From Gemmatimonadota bacterium (lineage in GTDB: Bacteria; Latescibacterota; UBA2968; GCA-2709665): a stretch of DNA of 64,000 nucleotides. The position numbers and the translations under genes were made by a program. Below are positions 1 through 9,650 of this stretch, in pieces. Under the pieces are notes generated by a model. It saw nothing but the letters and a program-made list of their open reading frames with translations. It was not told where the DNA came from and made no database searches. The stretch is from NCBI GenBank assembly GCA_028874335.1, contig JAPPJY010000088.1, positions 29,944-93,943 of the forward strand. The letters are read 5' to 3'. The stretch's first letter is position 1. Each line of letters starts with the position of its first letter.

Positions 1-154
1 TGTCCGGCCCCCGCGGGTCCCGCTCGTCCGCGCATTCCCCGGTTCTCGCCCTGTGGGGGCTGCGCTTTAATTGTAAATTACGGGGCGCGCCGCAAGCAGT
101 TTCGCTTCCGGCGCGCAGGCTCCGCAGTGCTTTCGAATGGAGGCAGAGAAGGAT

Positions 155-2626
155 ATGAAACGACTGAATTTCATCGTTAAGGGTCTGGTTCCCGTCGCCT
201 GTCTTACGCTGGCAGCGATTGTTTTTCTGCCGGTGGAGATCGATGCGCAGGCCACTCCCGACAACATCTCCAGCAGGTACAACCTGCGGTCGCTGATCTC
301 GAACAGCTATAACAACATCGGCGGCATGGGCGGGAACCAGGAATGGGGGCGCGGCTACAGGCGCAACGCCTATCCCTGGAACGGCAACGGCCCGGGTTCG
401 TTCGGCGCGGTGCTCTCCCAGTTCACGTCGAATCAGAAGTCCCAGATGTACAACGACTACAAGGTCTCGGGCGGCGAGGGCATCTGGATCCTGAACGCCG
501 ACCGCGGCACTGTCACGGTGACGGGACCTCGCGAGAACCTGCAGATCGTGGAACACAACCAGGCTTTCCCCTACGATCCCGTGGGCAATCCCGAGGAGAA
601 CTGGGGACAGCCTAATCCGCTGAACCAGCTCGCCGAGATGCCCAACAGCGCGATCTCGCCGGGCGAACAGGGCGCGGGTGGCGCTCTCGCCAATTACTGG
701 CCGGGGGTCACCGCTGACGACGATGGAAGTCTCTACGGCGCCAACTGGGATCCGGTATCGACCCCGCCAGCGCACATCGCCAACTTCAACCTTGGCGCGC
801 ACAACCTGGTGGACGTGACCATCCCGGAAGAGACCATCATCGCCCAGTGGATCGACAAACAGAACGGGTTACGGATGCAGCGGCGGGTGTACAGCTGGTC
901 CAACCCGGATTTCGATGACTTCTACATTGTGGATCTCACCTTCACCAACATCGGCGACTTCGACGGTGATGGCGTGGGTGAAGCGCCGGGACCCATCAAC
1001 AACCTCTATATCGCCTTCAAGAATGTGGCGGCCATGACTGCGATGGGCATCCTGGAGGAGTTCGGATGGAACTTCTACGCGTCCAACGCTCGCGGCATGG
1101 ACGATACGTTGTGGTATACGGAGTCCGCCGGCTATCCGAATGCGTACTCGCAGAACGGCGCGTTCGTGGGCGAGGATATGCGCGCAGTCATCCGGAGAGA
1201 CTCCGACAACCCGTTCTCCTCTCACGACGACACGGGCGATCCGTTCTTCAAGGCGATCGTGCCTTCCAATTACAATATTCTGCAGACGGAAGGCCAGCCG
1301 AGGGCGCCAAGCACCTATTTCATGGCGCCGCTCGCCTATGCCGACGACGCGGGGAAATTCTCGTTCAACGAAGCCGACCGCGGGAAGTACGTGCAGCCGG
1401 GCGAAGACATGCAGCCTCGTTCGTTCCAGTGGTGGCTGGCGCGTTCCACCGGTGACTTCGATGACCCCACGTATACCACGCACACCGCCGCCGAGTTGGC
1501 CGGTGTCATAACGGCCACGGGTTTTCAGGCCAATCCCGACGAGGGCGACATTTCCACGCGCAAGGTGTTCCACGACATGACCGTCTACGGGCCCTACAAC
1601 GTTGGCGTGGATGAGTCCGTCAAGCTCGTGTTTTCCTGGGGTGCGGGCCACCCGTCGCTGCTGGAGCCGATACCGGCGAATGAGCAGGACATCGGACTCA
1701 TCAAGTGGGACCGGGGACCTGAAACGCCTGAGGCCAAAATCCAGAAGGTCAAGGTCAATGGTGAGAAGGCCGCCCTGGAGAATCTGAAGTTGGCCCACTG
1801 GGTGTACGACAACAACTACCAGGTACCCGCGTCGCCCACCGAGGCGTACATTTCGGCCGACAATCTCACCTCTTCCACCAAAGCCAAGCAGTTGATCCGG
1901 TGGGGCAGGGAGTCCGAGTCCGCGGTTAACCCGTACACGGGCGAACAGGATATCCTCGGCGTCCGCTTGTACAAGTCGGAGTGGTTCTCCTGGGGTCCCT
2001 GGGAGCTGTACGGGATCATCGAGAACGGTTCCAGCGGGTCTTCCACCAATCCTGCGGGACTGCCCCGGGGCGAATGGGGCATCAACGCCGACGGCGTCTA
2101 TGAGTACGAAGACCTGGAGACCACGGCCGGCTTTTCCTACTTCTACTCCGCCCGCCCGTATGCCAGGGGCGTGGACTCCTACACCTGGAACAGCGGGATG
2201 ACGATCGACGACATCCCCAGTGAGCGCGTGCAGGCCAATATCAAGAGAGGGTATGAAAGCGGTTGGGGTCCGTCCACGGCCAGGACTTACGACGGCGACA
2301 ACCGCAAGCCGTTCCAGGCCCTGCTTTCAGGCCTCCCGGACGAGGTGCTCATCGTGCCGAACCCGTATTACGTGGACGGCGTGCACCAGTATCCCAACTC
2401 CCGTAACCTTCGCATTGTTGGCTTGACATCGGACGCGATCATTCACATCTACTCGGCGTCCGGCGACCGCGTGGAAACCACGGACCGGACCCCGCTCACC
2501 AAGGGTGAGACCGAGTTCCGTCAGATCTCGTTCAATATCGCCGGCGAAGTGCAGACCGGTCTGTACTATTTCGTTGTCGTATCCGGCGGAGAGACCCGAA
2601 AAGGCAGCTTCGTGCTGATCAAGTAG
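155..2626 (+). CDS. Large secreted protein with FlgD/type IX-like C-terminal domain
   Basis: Predicted exported protein of 823 residues. The start at 155 is preferred to the in-frame ATG at 137 because it begins a clean signal peptide (MKRLNF, then a hydrophobic core ending near DAQA) and has GGAGG at 139-143 plus a purine-rich stretch. The body has no catalytic motif I recognise and is rich in aromatic, Asn and Gly residues. The last ~75 residues contain NPYYVDG, IHIYSASGDRV, GLYYFVVVSG and a KGSFVLIK ending, the pattern of FlgD Ig-like or type IX sorting domains. The PorV-family gene follows 25 bp later with its own strong ribosome binding site. The pair suggests a substrate and its outer-membrane partner. 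Secretion and the C-terminal domain are well supported; the cargo function is unknown. Confidence 0.85.
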   Translation: MKRLNFIVKGLVPVACLTLAAIVFLPVEIDAQATPDNISSRYNLRSLISNSYNNIGGMGGNQEWGRGYRRNAYPWNGNGPGSFGAVLSQFTSNQKSQMYNDYKVSGGEGIWILNADRGTVTVTGPRENLQIVEHNQAFPYDPVGNPEENWGQPNPLNQLAEMPNSAISPGEQGAGGALANYWPGVTADDDGSLYGANWDPVSTPPAHIANFNLGAHNLVDVTIPEETIIAQWIDKQNGLRMQRRVYSWSNPDFDDFYIVDLTFTNIGDFDGDGVGEAPGPINNLYIAFKNVAAMTAMGILEEFGWNFYASNARGMDDTLWYTESAGYPNAYSQNGAFVGEDMRAVIRRDSDNPFSSHDDTGDPFFKAIVPSNYNILQTEGQPRAPSTYFMAPLAYADDAGKFSFNEADRGKYVQPGEDMQPRSFQWWLARSTGDFDDPTYTTHTAAELAGVITATGFQANPDEGDISTRKVFHDMTVYGPYNVGVDESVKLVFSWGAGHPSLLEPIPANEQDIGLIKWDRGPETPEAKIQKVKVNGEKAALENLKLAHWVYDNNYQVPASPTEAYISADNLTSSTKAKQLIRWGRESESAVNPYTGEQDILGVRLYKSEWFSWGPWELYGIIENGSSGSSTNPAGLPRGEWGINADGVYEYEDLETTAGFSYFYSARPYARGVDSYTWNSGMTIDDIPSERVQANIKRGYESGWGPSTARTYDGDNRKPFQALLSGLPDEVLIVPNPYYVDGVHQYPNSRNLRIVGLTSDAIIHIYSASGDRVETTDRTPLTKGETEFRQISFNIAGEVQTGLYYFVVVSGGETRKGSFVLIK

Positions 2627-2651
2627 CGGGCTCAAACTAGGAGGAAATGAC

Positions 2652-3644
2652 GTGAAAAGAAGCATGCTAATCATTGCGTCGGTCTTGGCCCTGCTGCTTG
2701 CCGCTTCACCGGCTCTGGCCGTGAAGTGGGGCGGGGTGACCGGTGAGTACGGTGTCAAGAAAGTCAATATCTCCGGGATGCAGTTCCTGAAGATCGGCCA
2801 GGGCGCTCGCGCCGTGGGTATGGGCGATGCGTTTACCGCGGTAGCCGACGATATCAACGCGATTTTCTGGAACGGCGCCGGACTGGTACATGTGGAACGC
2901 GTGGCCTATCAGGCGAACTGGACGCGCTTCCTGCTCGACACCCAGCTCTACTCGGCCACGGCCGTCTGGAACACGCGTTCGGCCAGGGGCGAGGTGCTGG
3001 GGATTTCGGTGATTTCGCACAACCCGAAGCCCTCGAAGGAAACCACGATCTATCAGCCCAACGGAACCGGGCAGGACGTGGTCGTGCACAATATCTCCGT
3101 CGGCCTGCTGTATGCGATCAAGTTCACCGACAAGTTCTCGTTCAGCGCCAAGGCGAACTACGTCCAGGAGAAGCTCTACACGGTTAAGACCACGGGCTTC
3201 ACGGTGGACGTGGGCAGTTTCTTCTACACGGGCTTCAGAAGCCTGCGTATCGCGATGGCGTTCAAGAATTTCGGGCCTGACCGCAAGTCGGGCGACCGGG
3301 CGTATCTGCTGCCGCTCGTCTACAATATCGGCGTGGCTGCCGAGGTCTACGGCGAAAAGGGCGATCCGTCCTACCTCACCGCATCCGTGGAGAGCGCGTT
3401 CTTCGTGGACTTCGAGCAGCGCTGGCATTTCGGCGCCGAGTTGTGGCTGCAGAATGCGCTCGCGTTGCGCGCCGGTTGGAAATGGAACTACGACCTCGAG
3501 AGCATCGCCGTGGGCGCCGGCCTGAAGCAGACGTTCGGTGGACGCACGATCACGGCGGACGTGGCCGTTTCGCTATTGCAGAAGAACGACGGTGTCGTTA
3601 TGTTCGATCCGCCGATTCGCGTTTCCGTCGGTGGCACGTTCTAG
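2652..3644 (+). CDS. PorV/PorQ family outer-membrane protein
   Basis: A 330-residue protein with a signal peptide (MKRSMLIIASVLALLLAA, cleavage after ALA), followed by the family hallmark FLKIGQGARAVGMGDAFTAV and DDINAIFWNGAGL. The rest alternates hydrophobic and polar residues as in a FadL-like beta-barrel and ends in F (SVGGTF). PorV/PorQ members sit in the outer membrane and shuttle type IX cargo to the attachment machinery; here that role is inferred. Start is GTG with AGGAGG at 2639-2644, seven bases upstream. It is co-transcribed with the secreted protein upstream, and a perfect stem-loop terminator follows. No other type IX components are in the window, so the partner complex is not shown. 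Confidence 0.85.
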   Translation: MKRSMLIIASVLALLLAASPALAVKWGGVTGEYGVKKVNISGMQFLKIGQGARAVGMGDAFTAVADDINAIFWNGAGLVHVERVAYQANWTRFLLDTQLYSATAVWNTRSARGEVLGISVISHNPKPSKETTIYQPNGTGQDVVVHNISVGLLYAIKFTDKFSFSAKANYVQEKLYTVKTTGFTVDVGSFFYTGFRSLRIAMAFKNFGPDRKSGDRAYLLPLVYNIGVAAEVYGEKGDPSYLTASVESAFFVDFEQRWHFGAELWLQNALALRAGWKWNYDLESIAVGAGLKQTFGGRTITADVAVSLLQKNDGVVMFDPPIRVSVGGTF

Positions 3645-3715
3645 CGGCGCTTTTCCAAAGCGTTGGAGCCGATTCAATTCTGATGTAATCCTGCGCTTTG
3701 TCGGGGAATGAACCG

Positions 3716-3760
3716 ACGGGCGGCGACCGGGACTCTGACCCGGACGCCGCCCGTTCTTTA
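3716..3760 (+). terminator. Rho-independent terminator after the PorV-family gene
   Basis: Outer arms ACGGGCGGCG (3716-3725) and CGCCGCCCGT (3745-3754) pair perfectly. Inner arms CCGGG and CCCGG extend the stem around a 7-base loop. The T-rich run TTCTTTATT follows. It closes the two-gene unit 155-3644. Confidence 0.85.
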
Positions 3761-3874
3761 TTCATCTTGCACGATGCTATGGAGATACCAGCCCGACAAC
3801 CCTCTTTGCCCTGACACCTCACCTATGCAATCTCATCACTTGTCGTTAACTCCCGGAAACGCTTCCTGACGTTA

Positions 3875-3899
3875 TAGGGGCGCCCCTTGTGGGTGCCCG
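3875..3899 (+). repeat. 25-bp hairpin repeat, copy R1
   Basis: Arms GGGCGCCC and GGGTGCCC around loop CTTGT, preceded by TAG. It is one of seven copies in the window (R1 3875, R2 9651, R3 9726, R4 11280, R5 14658, R6 14737, R7 35739). This one ends 30 bp before the start codon at 3929, in the probable 5' leader. Confidence 0.85.
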
Positions 3900-3928
3900 G
3901 TCCACGGAGGTATTGAACACACCCAGAC

Positions 3929-5875
3929 ATGGTGAAACGTAAATCCCTCAAGCGCAAGGCGCCCGCGGTTACGGCCCGGGGTCCGGATGTAAAGTACGCG
4001 TGGGCGTGGCCCGTTCTGGTGGGCGTCGCGGCGTTTGTGGTCTACGTCAACGCGCTGGCCAACGGGCTGGTTTACGACGACCAGTTTCTGATCGTACGAA
4101 GCTGGATCGTGGAGCGGCTGGATTTCAGAAGCGTTTTCACCACCCACTACTGGGCGGGTTATCCCGGTAACGAAACCGGGCAATACCGGCCCCTGACGGT
4201 GCTGACGTTTCTGCTGGACGCGCTTGGAGGCATAAGCCCGTTTCGGTTTCATCTGACCAACGTGCTTCTTCACGTAAGTTGCAGCCTGCTGGCGTGGCTG
4301 CTGTGCAGGCGCGCGGGCCTGAGCCGTTTTGCGGCGGGCTTTGCCGGCCTGTTGTTTGCCGTACATCCGATTCATTCGGAAGTTGCGGCAGGTGTGACGT
4401 TCGGCCGGTCCGACCTGCTCGCCGGCGGCTTTCTTCTCGCGGGTATGTTGTTATACATGCAAAGTTCGGGTTCCCGCACGGCCTATCTGATGGCGCTCGT
4501 TGCTTTCTTCTGTGGATTGCTCAGCAAGGAGAGTGCGCTCGCGTTGTTGGGCCTGGTGGTCATCTATGACTTTTCGGTTGGGATGGAGGGCGTGAAGGGC
4601 GAGAATGCATCGGACGGCGATGGTGCAAGGAGAGGACCGGCGCCGGCGGGGGAACCGGGAAAGAAGAAAGTTTTCAACCGCATTCTGTCGGTCTGTCGGT
4701 CAAGATGGCCGTGGTGGCTCGGATTCGCGGGCGTATTCGGGATCTGTCTGGTCGTGCGCGGCGCGGCGGCAGGACTTGGCTTCTCACCCGGCGGGATGAC
4801 GGAACTGGTGAATCCGCTGTATGGCGCTTCGTTCGACACGCGCATTCTGACCGCAGGGAGAATATTCTTGCATTACGTGATGCTTCTCATATTTCCGTGG
4901 CGGCTTTCCGTGGACTACTCGTACAATGCGATTCCGGTTGCCGAGTCACTCCTGGAGCCGGACGTGGTTGCGGGACTGGTGTTGGGTCTCGCGGGACTAT
5001 GGTTCTGGGTGCGATCGCTGGGAAAGTGGCCGCGGCTGTTTTTCTGTGGAGCGCTTTTCTGGATACCCTATTGGGGGGTGTCGCAGACCGTCGTGCTGCT
5101 GAACTCGATGGTTCAGGAGCGGTTTCTGTATATCCCCGCACTCGGTGTATTCGCGATTGCGGCGATCGGCGCGGAGCGGCTGTTCAGGAGGTTTGGATTC
5201 GGCGTTGTTATCGCGGCGGGTGTCGTATGCATTGGATATGCCGCGCGTACGGCGGTGCGAAACGAAGATTGGAAGGATGAATTCAGTCTGTTCTCCAGTG
5301 CCGCCAGTGCATATCCGGAAAGCGCCAAGATGCACCAGGCAGTGGGCCAGGCGCTTGCCGAACGCGGACGGATGGATCGCGCCATTCTTGCCTTTCAACG
5401 GGCACTGTCCGTCAGGGAAGAGGCCATGACTTACAACAACCTGGGTAATGCGTACGGCGTGAAGGGTTCCTTTGAACAGGCGGTAGCGGCATACCGGAAA
5501 GCGGTGGACCTGAATCCTCAATACGCGGAGGCCTGGATGAATCTGGGCGTGACTGCCATGCGGGCGGGTGAACCGGCGGTCGCCGCCGAAGGATTCGGAC
5601 ACGCAGCGGTTCTGCTGCCAAAGAAAGCGGAAGCCCACTTCAATCTCGGCGCAGCCCTGGAGAAGGCGGGCAGGCCGGAGGAGGCTTTGCAGGCATATCG
5701 AAGGTCTGCGGCGCTGGGCGACGCAAGGGCGTTGTTCAACGTGGGCGCGGCGCTTCAAAACCTGGGCAGGTCCGAGGATGCGATCGATGCCTACGGCGCG
5801 TTTCTGACCCAATGGCGGGGCGATCCGAGGGCTTCATCCGAAGCCCGTCGTCGCATTCGGTTGCTGACGGAATGA
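3929..5875 (+). CDS. Polytopic membrane protein with C-terminal TPR repeats, TMTC/GT-C glycosyltransferase-like
   Basis: 648 residues. The N-terminal part has about 9-10 hydrophobic helices, starting near residue 26. The first outside loop carries an Asp pair (D50 D51 in LVYDDQF), the position of the catalytic acid motif in GT-C fold glycosyltransferases of the TMTC type. From about residue 465 there are five or so tetratricopeptide repeats (YNNLGNAYGVKGSFEQAVAAYRKA, AWMNLGVTAMRAG, HFNLGAALEKAG). This architecture fits a lipid-linked-sugar protein glycosyltransferase, but donor and acceptor cannot be read from sequence. The ATG has no obvious Shine-Dalgarno nearby (GGAGG at 3905-3909 is distant). 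It opens a run of envelope genes; the hairpin repeat R1 lies just upstream. Confidence 0.8.
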   Translation: MVKRKSLKRKAPAVTARGPDVKYAWAWPVLVGVAAFVVYVNALANGLVYDDQFLIVRSWIVERLDFRSVFTTHYWAGYPGNETGQYRPLTVLTFLLDALGGISPFRFHLTNVLLHVSCSLLAWLLCRRAGLSRFAAGFAGLLFAVHPIHSEVAAGVTFGRSDLLAGGFLLAGMLLYMQSSGSRTAYLMALVAFFCGLLSKESALALLGLVVIYDFSVGMEGVKGENASDGDGARRGPAPAGEPGKKKVFNRILSVCRSRWPWWLGFAGVFGICLVVRGAAAGLGFSPGGMTELVNPLYGASFDTRILTAGRIFLHYVMLLIFPWRLSVDYSYNAIPVAESLLEPDVVAGLVLGLAGLWFWVRSLGKWPRLFFCGALFWIPYWGVSQTVVLLNSMVQERFLYIPALGVFAIAAIGAERLFRRFGFGVVIAAGVVCIGYAARTAVRNEDWKDEFSLFSSAASAYPESAKMHQAVGQALAERGRMDRAILAFQRALSVREEAMTYNNLGNAYGVKGSFEQAVAAYRKAVDLNPQYAEAWMNLGVTAMRAGEPAVAAEGFGHAAVLLPKKAEAHFNLGAALEKAGRPEEALQAYRRSAALGDARALFNVGAALQNLGRSEDAIDAYGAFLTQWRGDPRASSEARRRIRLLTE

Positions 5876-6114
5876 AGGCGAATCACCGCATCAGGAACAG
5901 AATCGGCTTTGATTTTTCGTCCAATTTACTTATTCTATAGTGATATCCAGTCAAACGTGTCCAAGACCGGTAACCGGCCTGGACAGTATTGATTGTCGTG
6001 TGTTTTCAGGTTATTGGCCGGTTTTCGCGGTTGTCGTTCTTTGTCTTTTTGTGCCCTTTGTGGCGATTGATCTCAAGCAGCCCCAACTCCTTTTACATCG
6101 GGGAGGAGCCGGTC

Positions 6115-9100
6115 GTGCCGGGCTCAGGAAAGACACAATTCGGTCCAATTGCATTGCGTGTATTCACCGCCTGCTGGTTCTCGGCCGGCATCGCGTTGCC
6201 GGTTCAGGCGGAGTCCTCAAACCGGCGGGTCTGGACGGCTTCCTACGAAAACGGGCAGGCGGCTCTGACCGAAGTCTGGTCCTCGGATGCGGCCGGAAAA
6301 CAACGCAAACTGGGCGCCTTTCCGGGTCCGCCAGGACAATTGGGCTGGACCGCGGACGGACGGCGGCTGTTCTATAGGGACCGCCCGTTGCGGGATTATC
6401 GTCTCTCCGGGCTGGGTCAGGCGGCAGTGCCGATGGTGGAGAGCCAGGTCTGGGAGGTGATGGTCAACGGCACGGTCGTCCGGCGTCCGGGAGAAGTCGA
6501 ACTCGGACACCTGGACGTGGCGTGGGAATCCGCGCAGAACGGGGGGCCTCGAAACGGGCCTAACCGCTCCCTCTCGGGCGTTGAGAAGGCGATGATGACC
6601 GTGAAACTGGCCTACGGGTCCCTGCATCAGTGGGACTTTCGTCAGGCGCAGCGTCTCTATCGCGATGCCGCCCAGCAATTCGAGGCGCTTGGGCGGGACC
6701 AGCTTCTTTATTCAAAGCCCGCAATGGCGTATGCAAAAATGTTGGCCGTCAGGTCGCGAATGGCGGCGTCTCAGGGCGCCCGATGGGTTGGAAGGGAAAA
6801 TCTCTCCGCGATCGGTGAGATGATTCGTGAGTACCGGCGACTCCACAACGGCAATTCGCCTGTCAATCTGCAGGTCCTGATGGCTTCTGCTCGCGCGGGC
6901 GGATTGGATGACGCCGAGGAACGAATCCTCAAACAGGTGTTCAGGTCTCCTGAAGATCGGAAGAAACGCACGGTCAGCTATTTCTATAGATCCGTCGCTG
7001 CCGACGGTGAGGCCATGGTGATCAGTCCCTATCACCATGGGCGGTTGTTGGAACTGGTGCGAAACGGGGACGGTTTCGACGTGGTGGACAGGGCCGCTGG
7101 AACAGCGCAGGTCGATTCGTTACTGGACGTGGGCAGCCGGGTGCTGGAAACGGCCCCGGCAGCGTCCGTGCCGGTGCTGCAGGTGGTCACGCTGATGGCG
7201 CCGAGATCCGCGCGGGGGCATTCCCGGTTGGGTTACGCCTATCTCAAGTCCAGGAATCCGGATGCCGCGCTGCTTTCCTTCGAACGTGCGGTTCGGCTGG
7301 ACCACAGGCTGTCCGAAGCCTACAACGGGCTTGGTCTGGTTTACGAAAAACGGCCGAAGGCCCGGTACGACGCGATCCGATTCTATACGAAGGCGCTCCA
7401 GTACAACCGTGACTACCTGGAAGCTCGTTTCAATATCGCCAGGCTTCGCCGCACTCTTCGGGAGCACGACGCGAAATACGACATTGAGAAAGTGATTGAC
7501 ATAGATCCAACGTATGCGCCCGCCTATCTGCTGTTGGGAGAATGGTACGAGGTCCACGAGGAGGACTTCGAACGGGCCGCGCTACTCTACGCGCGGTACA
7601 TGACGCTGAAACCGGACGATCCCGAGGGGCGGAAGCGCCTCGCCGCGGTGTATCTGCGGTCCCGGAATTACGATCGGATCGTGAACCTGCTCACTGATTA
7701 TGTCCGTGAAAACCCGGATGAGACCGGCGTTATGGCCGTGCTTGCCCAGGCCTGCGTGCAGTTGGGACGGCTCGAGTGGGCGGACCGGTATTTCAGTGAG
7801 TACCTGCAGGCGGCCACGCCATACGAGCAGGCGTTGTACCGCGATCCGGTCCTGCTGATGTCCGGTGAGGAACGCGAGGCGTACGAACAGGTCCAGGGAT
7901 CGGACCGTGTCGAACTCGTCAAGCGGTTCTGGACAGCGCACGATCCGGACCTGACCACGTCCATTAACGAGCGGTTGCTGGAACACTACCGGCGGGTATG
8001 GTACGCACTCGGCGCCTATTCGCGGGGCAAGCAGCCCTGGGACCGGCGGGGCGAAGTGTATATCCGGTTCGGCGAACCCGACTATCGGTCGACCTCCGAT
8101 ATGAAGAATTACAACCAGAGCCTGAAGGTGCAGCGGGTCCGGGAACGCATTGCACGGCAGATGTACGGGCAGGCTGCCCTGCAGATGACGTTCATGGGCG
8201 GGCCCGTGTACGCGGTGCGCAGCCTGAAGGCCAATCTCAGCGGTGGCGCGAACCTGGGCGATGGATTCGCCGCCGACCGGCAGGGCGTGGATCTCAGCAT
8301 CGCTGCCCGCAATACCGAGGCCTCGAGGGTCGTAGCCGGGAACCAGGCCCAGCGCACGGGGATCACCTTTGATTCGGGGATTACGGCGGACAATGAGGTC
8401 TCGGATGCGTCTCTGGAGCTACTCCGGTTTGAAGACGTTCAGATGAACCAGGGCGTACTATCTGTGGGCGACACCCCCAACGACTTTGCATTCAAAGCCG
8501 TATCCTCTCAGGACGACGCCTCCATGGTGCCCTGGGAAGTCTGGGTTTACACCGACGTGAACGGGGGCATCGAAATCACCTTTACCGACGAGCACATGCG
8601 CGGCGAGTTCGAATATGCGCCTCCGCCGATGGACGTGCGCATACCCATGCAGCAGCTTGCACGGTTCAACCAGTTCAATCCGCGGTCCGTGGCCAAACAG
8701 GCGGCCCTGGTAACGCCGGACTACTACAAGCCGCCAGAGAACAAATTGCCGCTGGAGTTCTATTACGATCTGGCCAACTTCCGGGAGGACGAACGGAGCG
8801 CAGACTCCGTTCTGGAGGTCTATTTAGGCGCACCTTACAAACTGGGAAAGTATTCGCCGGACGACGACGAGACCGAGATGTTTCTTGAACGTTCCGTGGC
8901 ACTCAACAACCCCCGCACGGGCGCGGTCTATCGCAGGCAGGGCAACCTGGTATTCCGTGGGGGCGGCGACCTTACCAAGATGCGCGGCGGCTTCGTTCCC
9001 GATCTGGTGGGTCTGGACGTCCCGCCAGGCACGTACAGGATGGAGGTGCAGGTCAAGGACAGGTTGTCGGGACGACAGGGTAGGTACCGCCAGGAAGTTG

Positions 9101-9573
9101 TAGTCGACAACTACGACAGGGAATTCCTGCAGTTGAGTGAGTTGCAGTTGGCCTATTCGGTAGCGGAGTCGGACGAAGCGGGGAAATTCAGGAAGGGCGG
9201 TCTCCGCGTTATTCCGATACCTACGCGTACATTCGGCAGGGAACAGGGCGTATTCGTCTACTACGAGATTTACCACCTGAGGAGAGACGAATTCGGCCAG
9301 ACCCGTTACAAGGTGGGTTATACGATTCGACCCAAGGGCGTCCAGGGGCGGAGGTCCAGGGGGGTCGTCTCCCAGCTGGTGCGTGTGCTCACCGGCAAGA
9401 AGCAGGAACTTGCGGTTGGATACGAGCAGATTGGCAATTCGGAGTCGGAAGAGGTGTACATGGAGCTGGATCTGAAATCCACAAAGCCCGGGCAGTATAT
9501 TCTGGAAATCGATGTGACCGATCTAAACAGCGGGCTGACATCCAGCAGAGAGACCGGATTCTACGTTCAATGA
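6115..9573 (+). CDS. GWxTD-domain protein with TPR region, exported
   Basis: 1,152 residues from GTG 6115. The frame is open from TTG 5989, but GGGAGGAG at 6101-6108 is placed six bases before 6115. That start gives a signal peptide (hydrophobic run VFTACWFSAGIALPVQA, cleaved before ESS). Residues ~300-560 hold TPR-like helices (AHSRLGYAYLKSRNPDAALLSFERAV, EAYNGLGLVYEKRP). After them comes the GWxTD core: KRFWTAHDPDLTTSINERLL, then QPWDRRGEVYIRFGEPDYRS. The rest is predicted beta-rich. GWxTD proteins are large, uncharacterised, exported proteins mostly of the FCB group. A second one lies at 43428. A weak promoter may lie at 5909-5936 (TTGATT, 16 bases, TATTCT). The molecular role is unknown. 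Confidence 0.85.
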   Translation: MPGSGKTQFGPIALRVFTACWFSAGIALPVQAESSNRRVWTASYENGQAALTEVWSSDAAGKQRKLGAFPGPPGQLGWTADGRRLFYRDRPLRDYRLSGLGQAAVPMVESQVWEVMVNGTVVRRPGEVELGHLDVAWESAQNGGPRNGPNRSLSGVEKAMMTVKLAYGSLHQWDFRQAQRLYRDAAQQFEALGRDQLLYSKPAMAYAKMLAVRSRMAASQGARWVGRENLSAIGEMIREYRRLHNGNSPVNLQVLMASARAGGLDDAEERILKQVFRSPEDRKKRTVSYFYRSVAADGEAMVISPYHHGRLLELVRNGDGFDVVDRAAGTAQVDSLLDVGSRVLETAPAASVPVLQVVTLMAPRSARGHSRLGYAYLKSRNPDAALLSFERAVRLDHRLSEAYNGLGLVYEKRPKARYDAIRFYTKALQYNRDYLEARFNIARLRRTLREHDAKYDIEKVIDIDPTYAPAYLLLGEWYEVHEEDFERAALLYARYMTLKPDDPEGRKRLAAVYLRSRNYDRIVNLLTDYVRENPDETGVMAVLAQACVQLGRLEWADRYFSEYLQAATPYEQALYRDPVLLMSGEEREAYEQVQGSDRVELVKRFWTAHDPDLTTSINERLLEHYRRVWYALGAYSRGKQPWDRRGEVYIRFGEPDYRSTSDMKNYNQSLKVQRVRERIARQMYGQAALQMTFMGGPVYAVRSLKANLSGGANLGDGFAADRQGVDLSIAARNTEASRVVAGNQAQRTGITFDSGITADNEVSDASLELLRFEDVQMNQGVLSVGDTPNDFAFKAVSSQDDASMVPWEVWVYTDVNGGIEITFTDEHMRGEFEYAPPPMDVRIPMQQLARFNQFNPRSVAKQAALVTPDYYKPPENKLPLEFYYDLANFREDERSADSVLEVYLGAPYKLGKYSPDDDETEMFLERSVALNNPRTGAVYRRQGNLVFRGGGDLTKMRGGFVPDLVGLDVPPGTYRMEVQVKDRLSGRQGRYRQEVVVDNYDREFLQLSELQLAYSVAESDEAGKFRKGGLRVIPIPTRTFGREQGVFVYYEIYHLRRDEFGQTRYKVGYTIRPKGVQGRRSRGVVSQLVRVLTGKKQELAVGYEQIGNSESEEVYMELDLKSTKPGQYILEIDVTDLNSGLTSSRETGFYVQ

Positions 9574-9582
9574 GCATAAGAC

Positions 9583-9642
9583 GAGGAGAGAGAGTAAAAG
9601 CGAGGAGAGAGAATAGGAGTGAGGAGAGAGAAGATCAAAAGC
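9583..9642 (+). repeat. Purine-rich 19-bp tandem repeat, three units
   Basis: GAGGAGAGAGA recurs at 9583, 9602 and 9621, exactly 19 bases apart. Each unit is completed by a variable AT/purine tail. It lies directly after the GWxTD gene stop and before the inverted hairpin-repeat pair. Confidence 0.8.
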
Positions 9643-9650
9643 GAATAGGG

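Noticed and set aside
1..154. Leader before the first gene
   Set aside because: I see a GC-rich stretch and AT-rich TTTAATTGTAAATTAC but no clear promoter, end of gene or RNA.
869..1798. 309-aa minus-strand frame inside the first secreted-protein gene
   Set aside because: Composition of an antisense shadow and no start signal.
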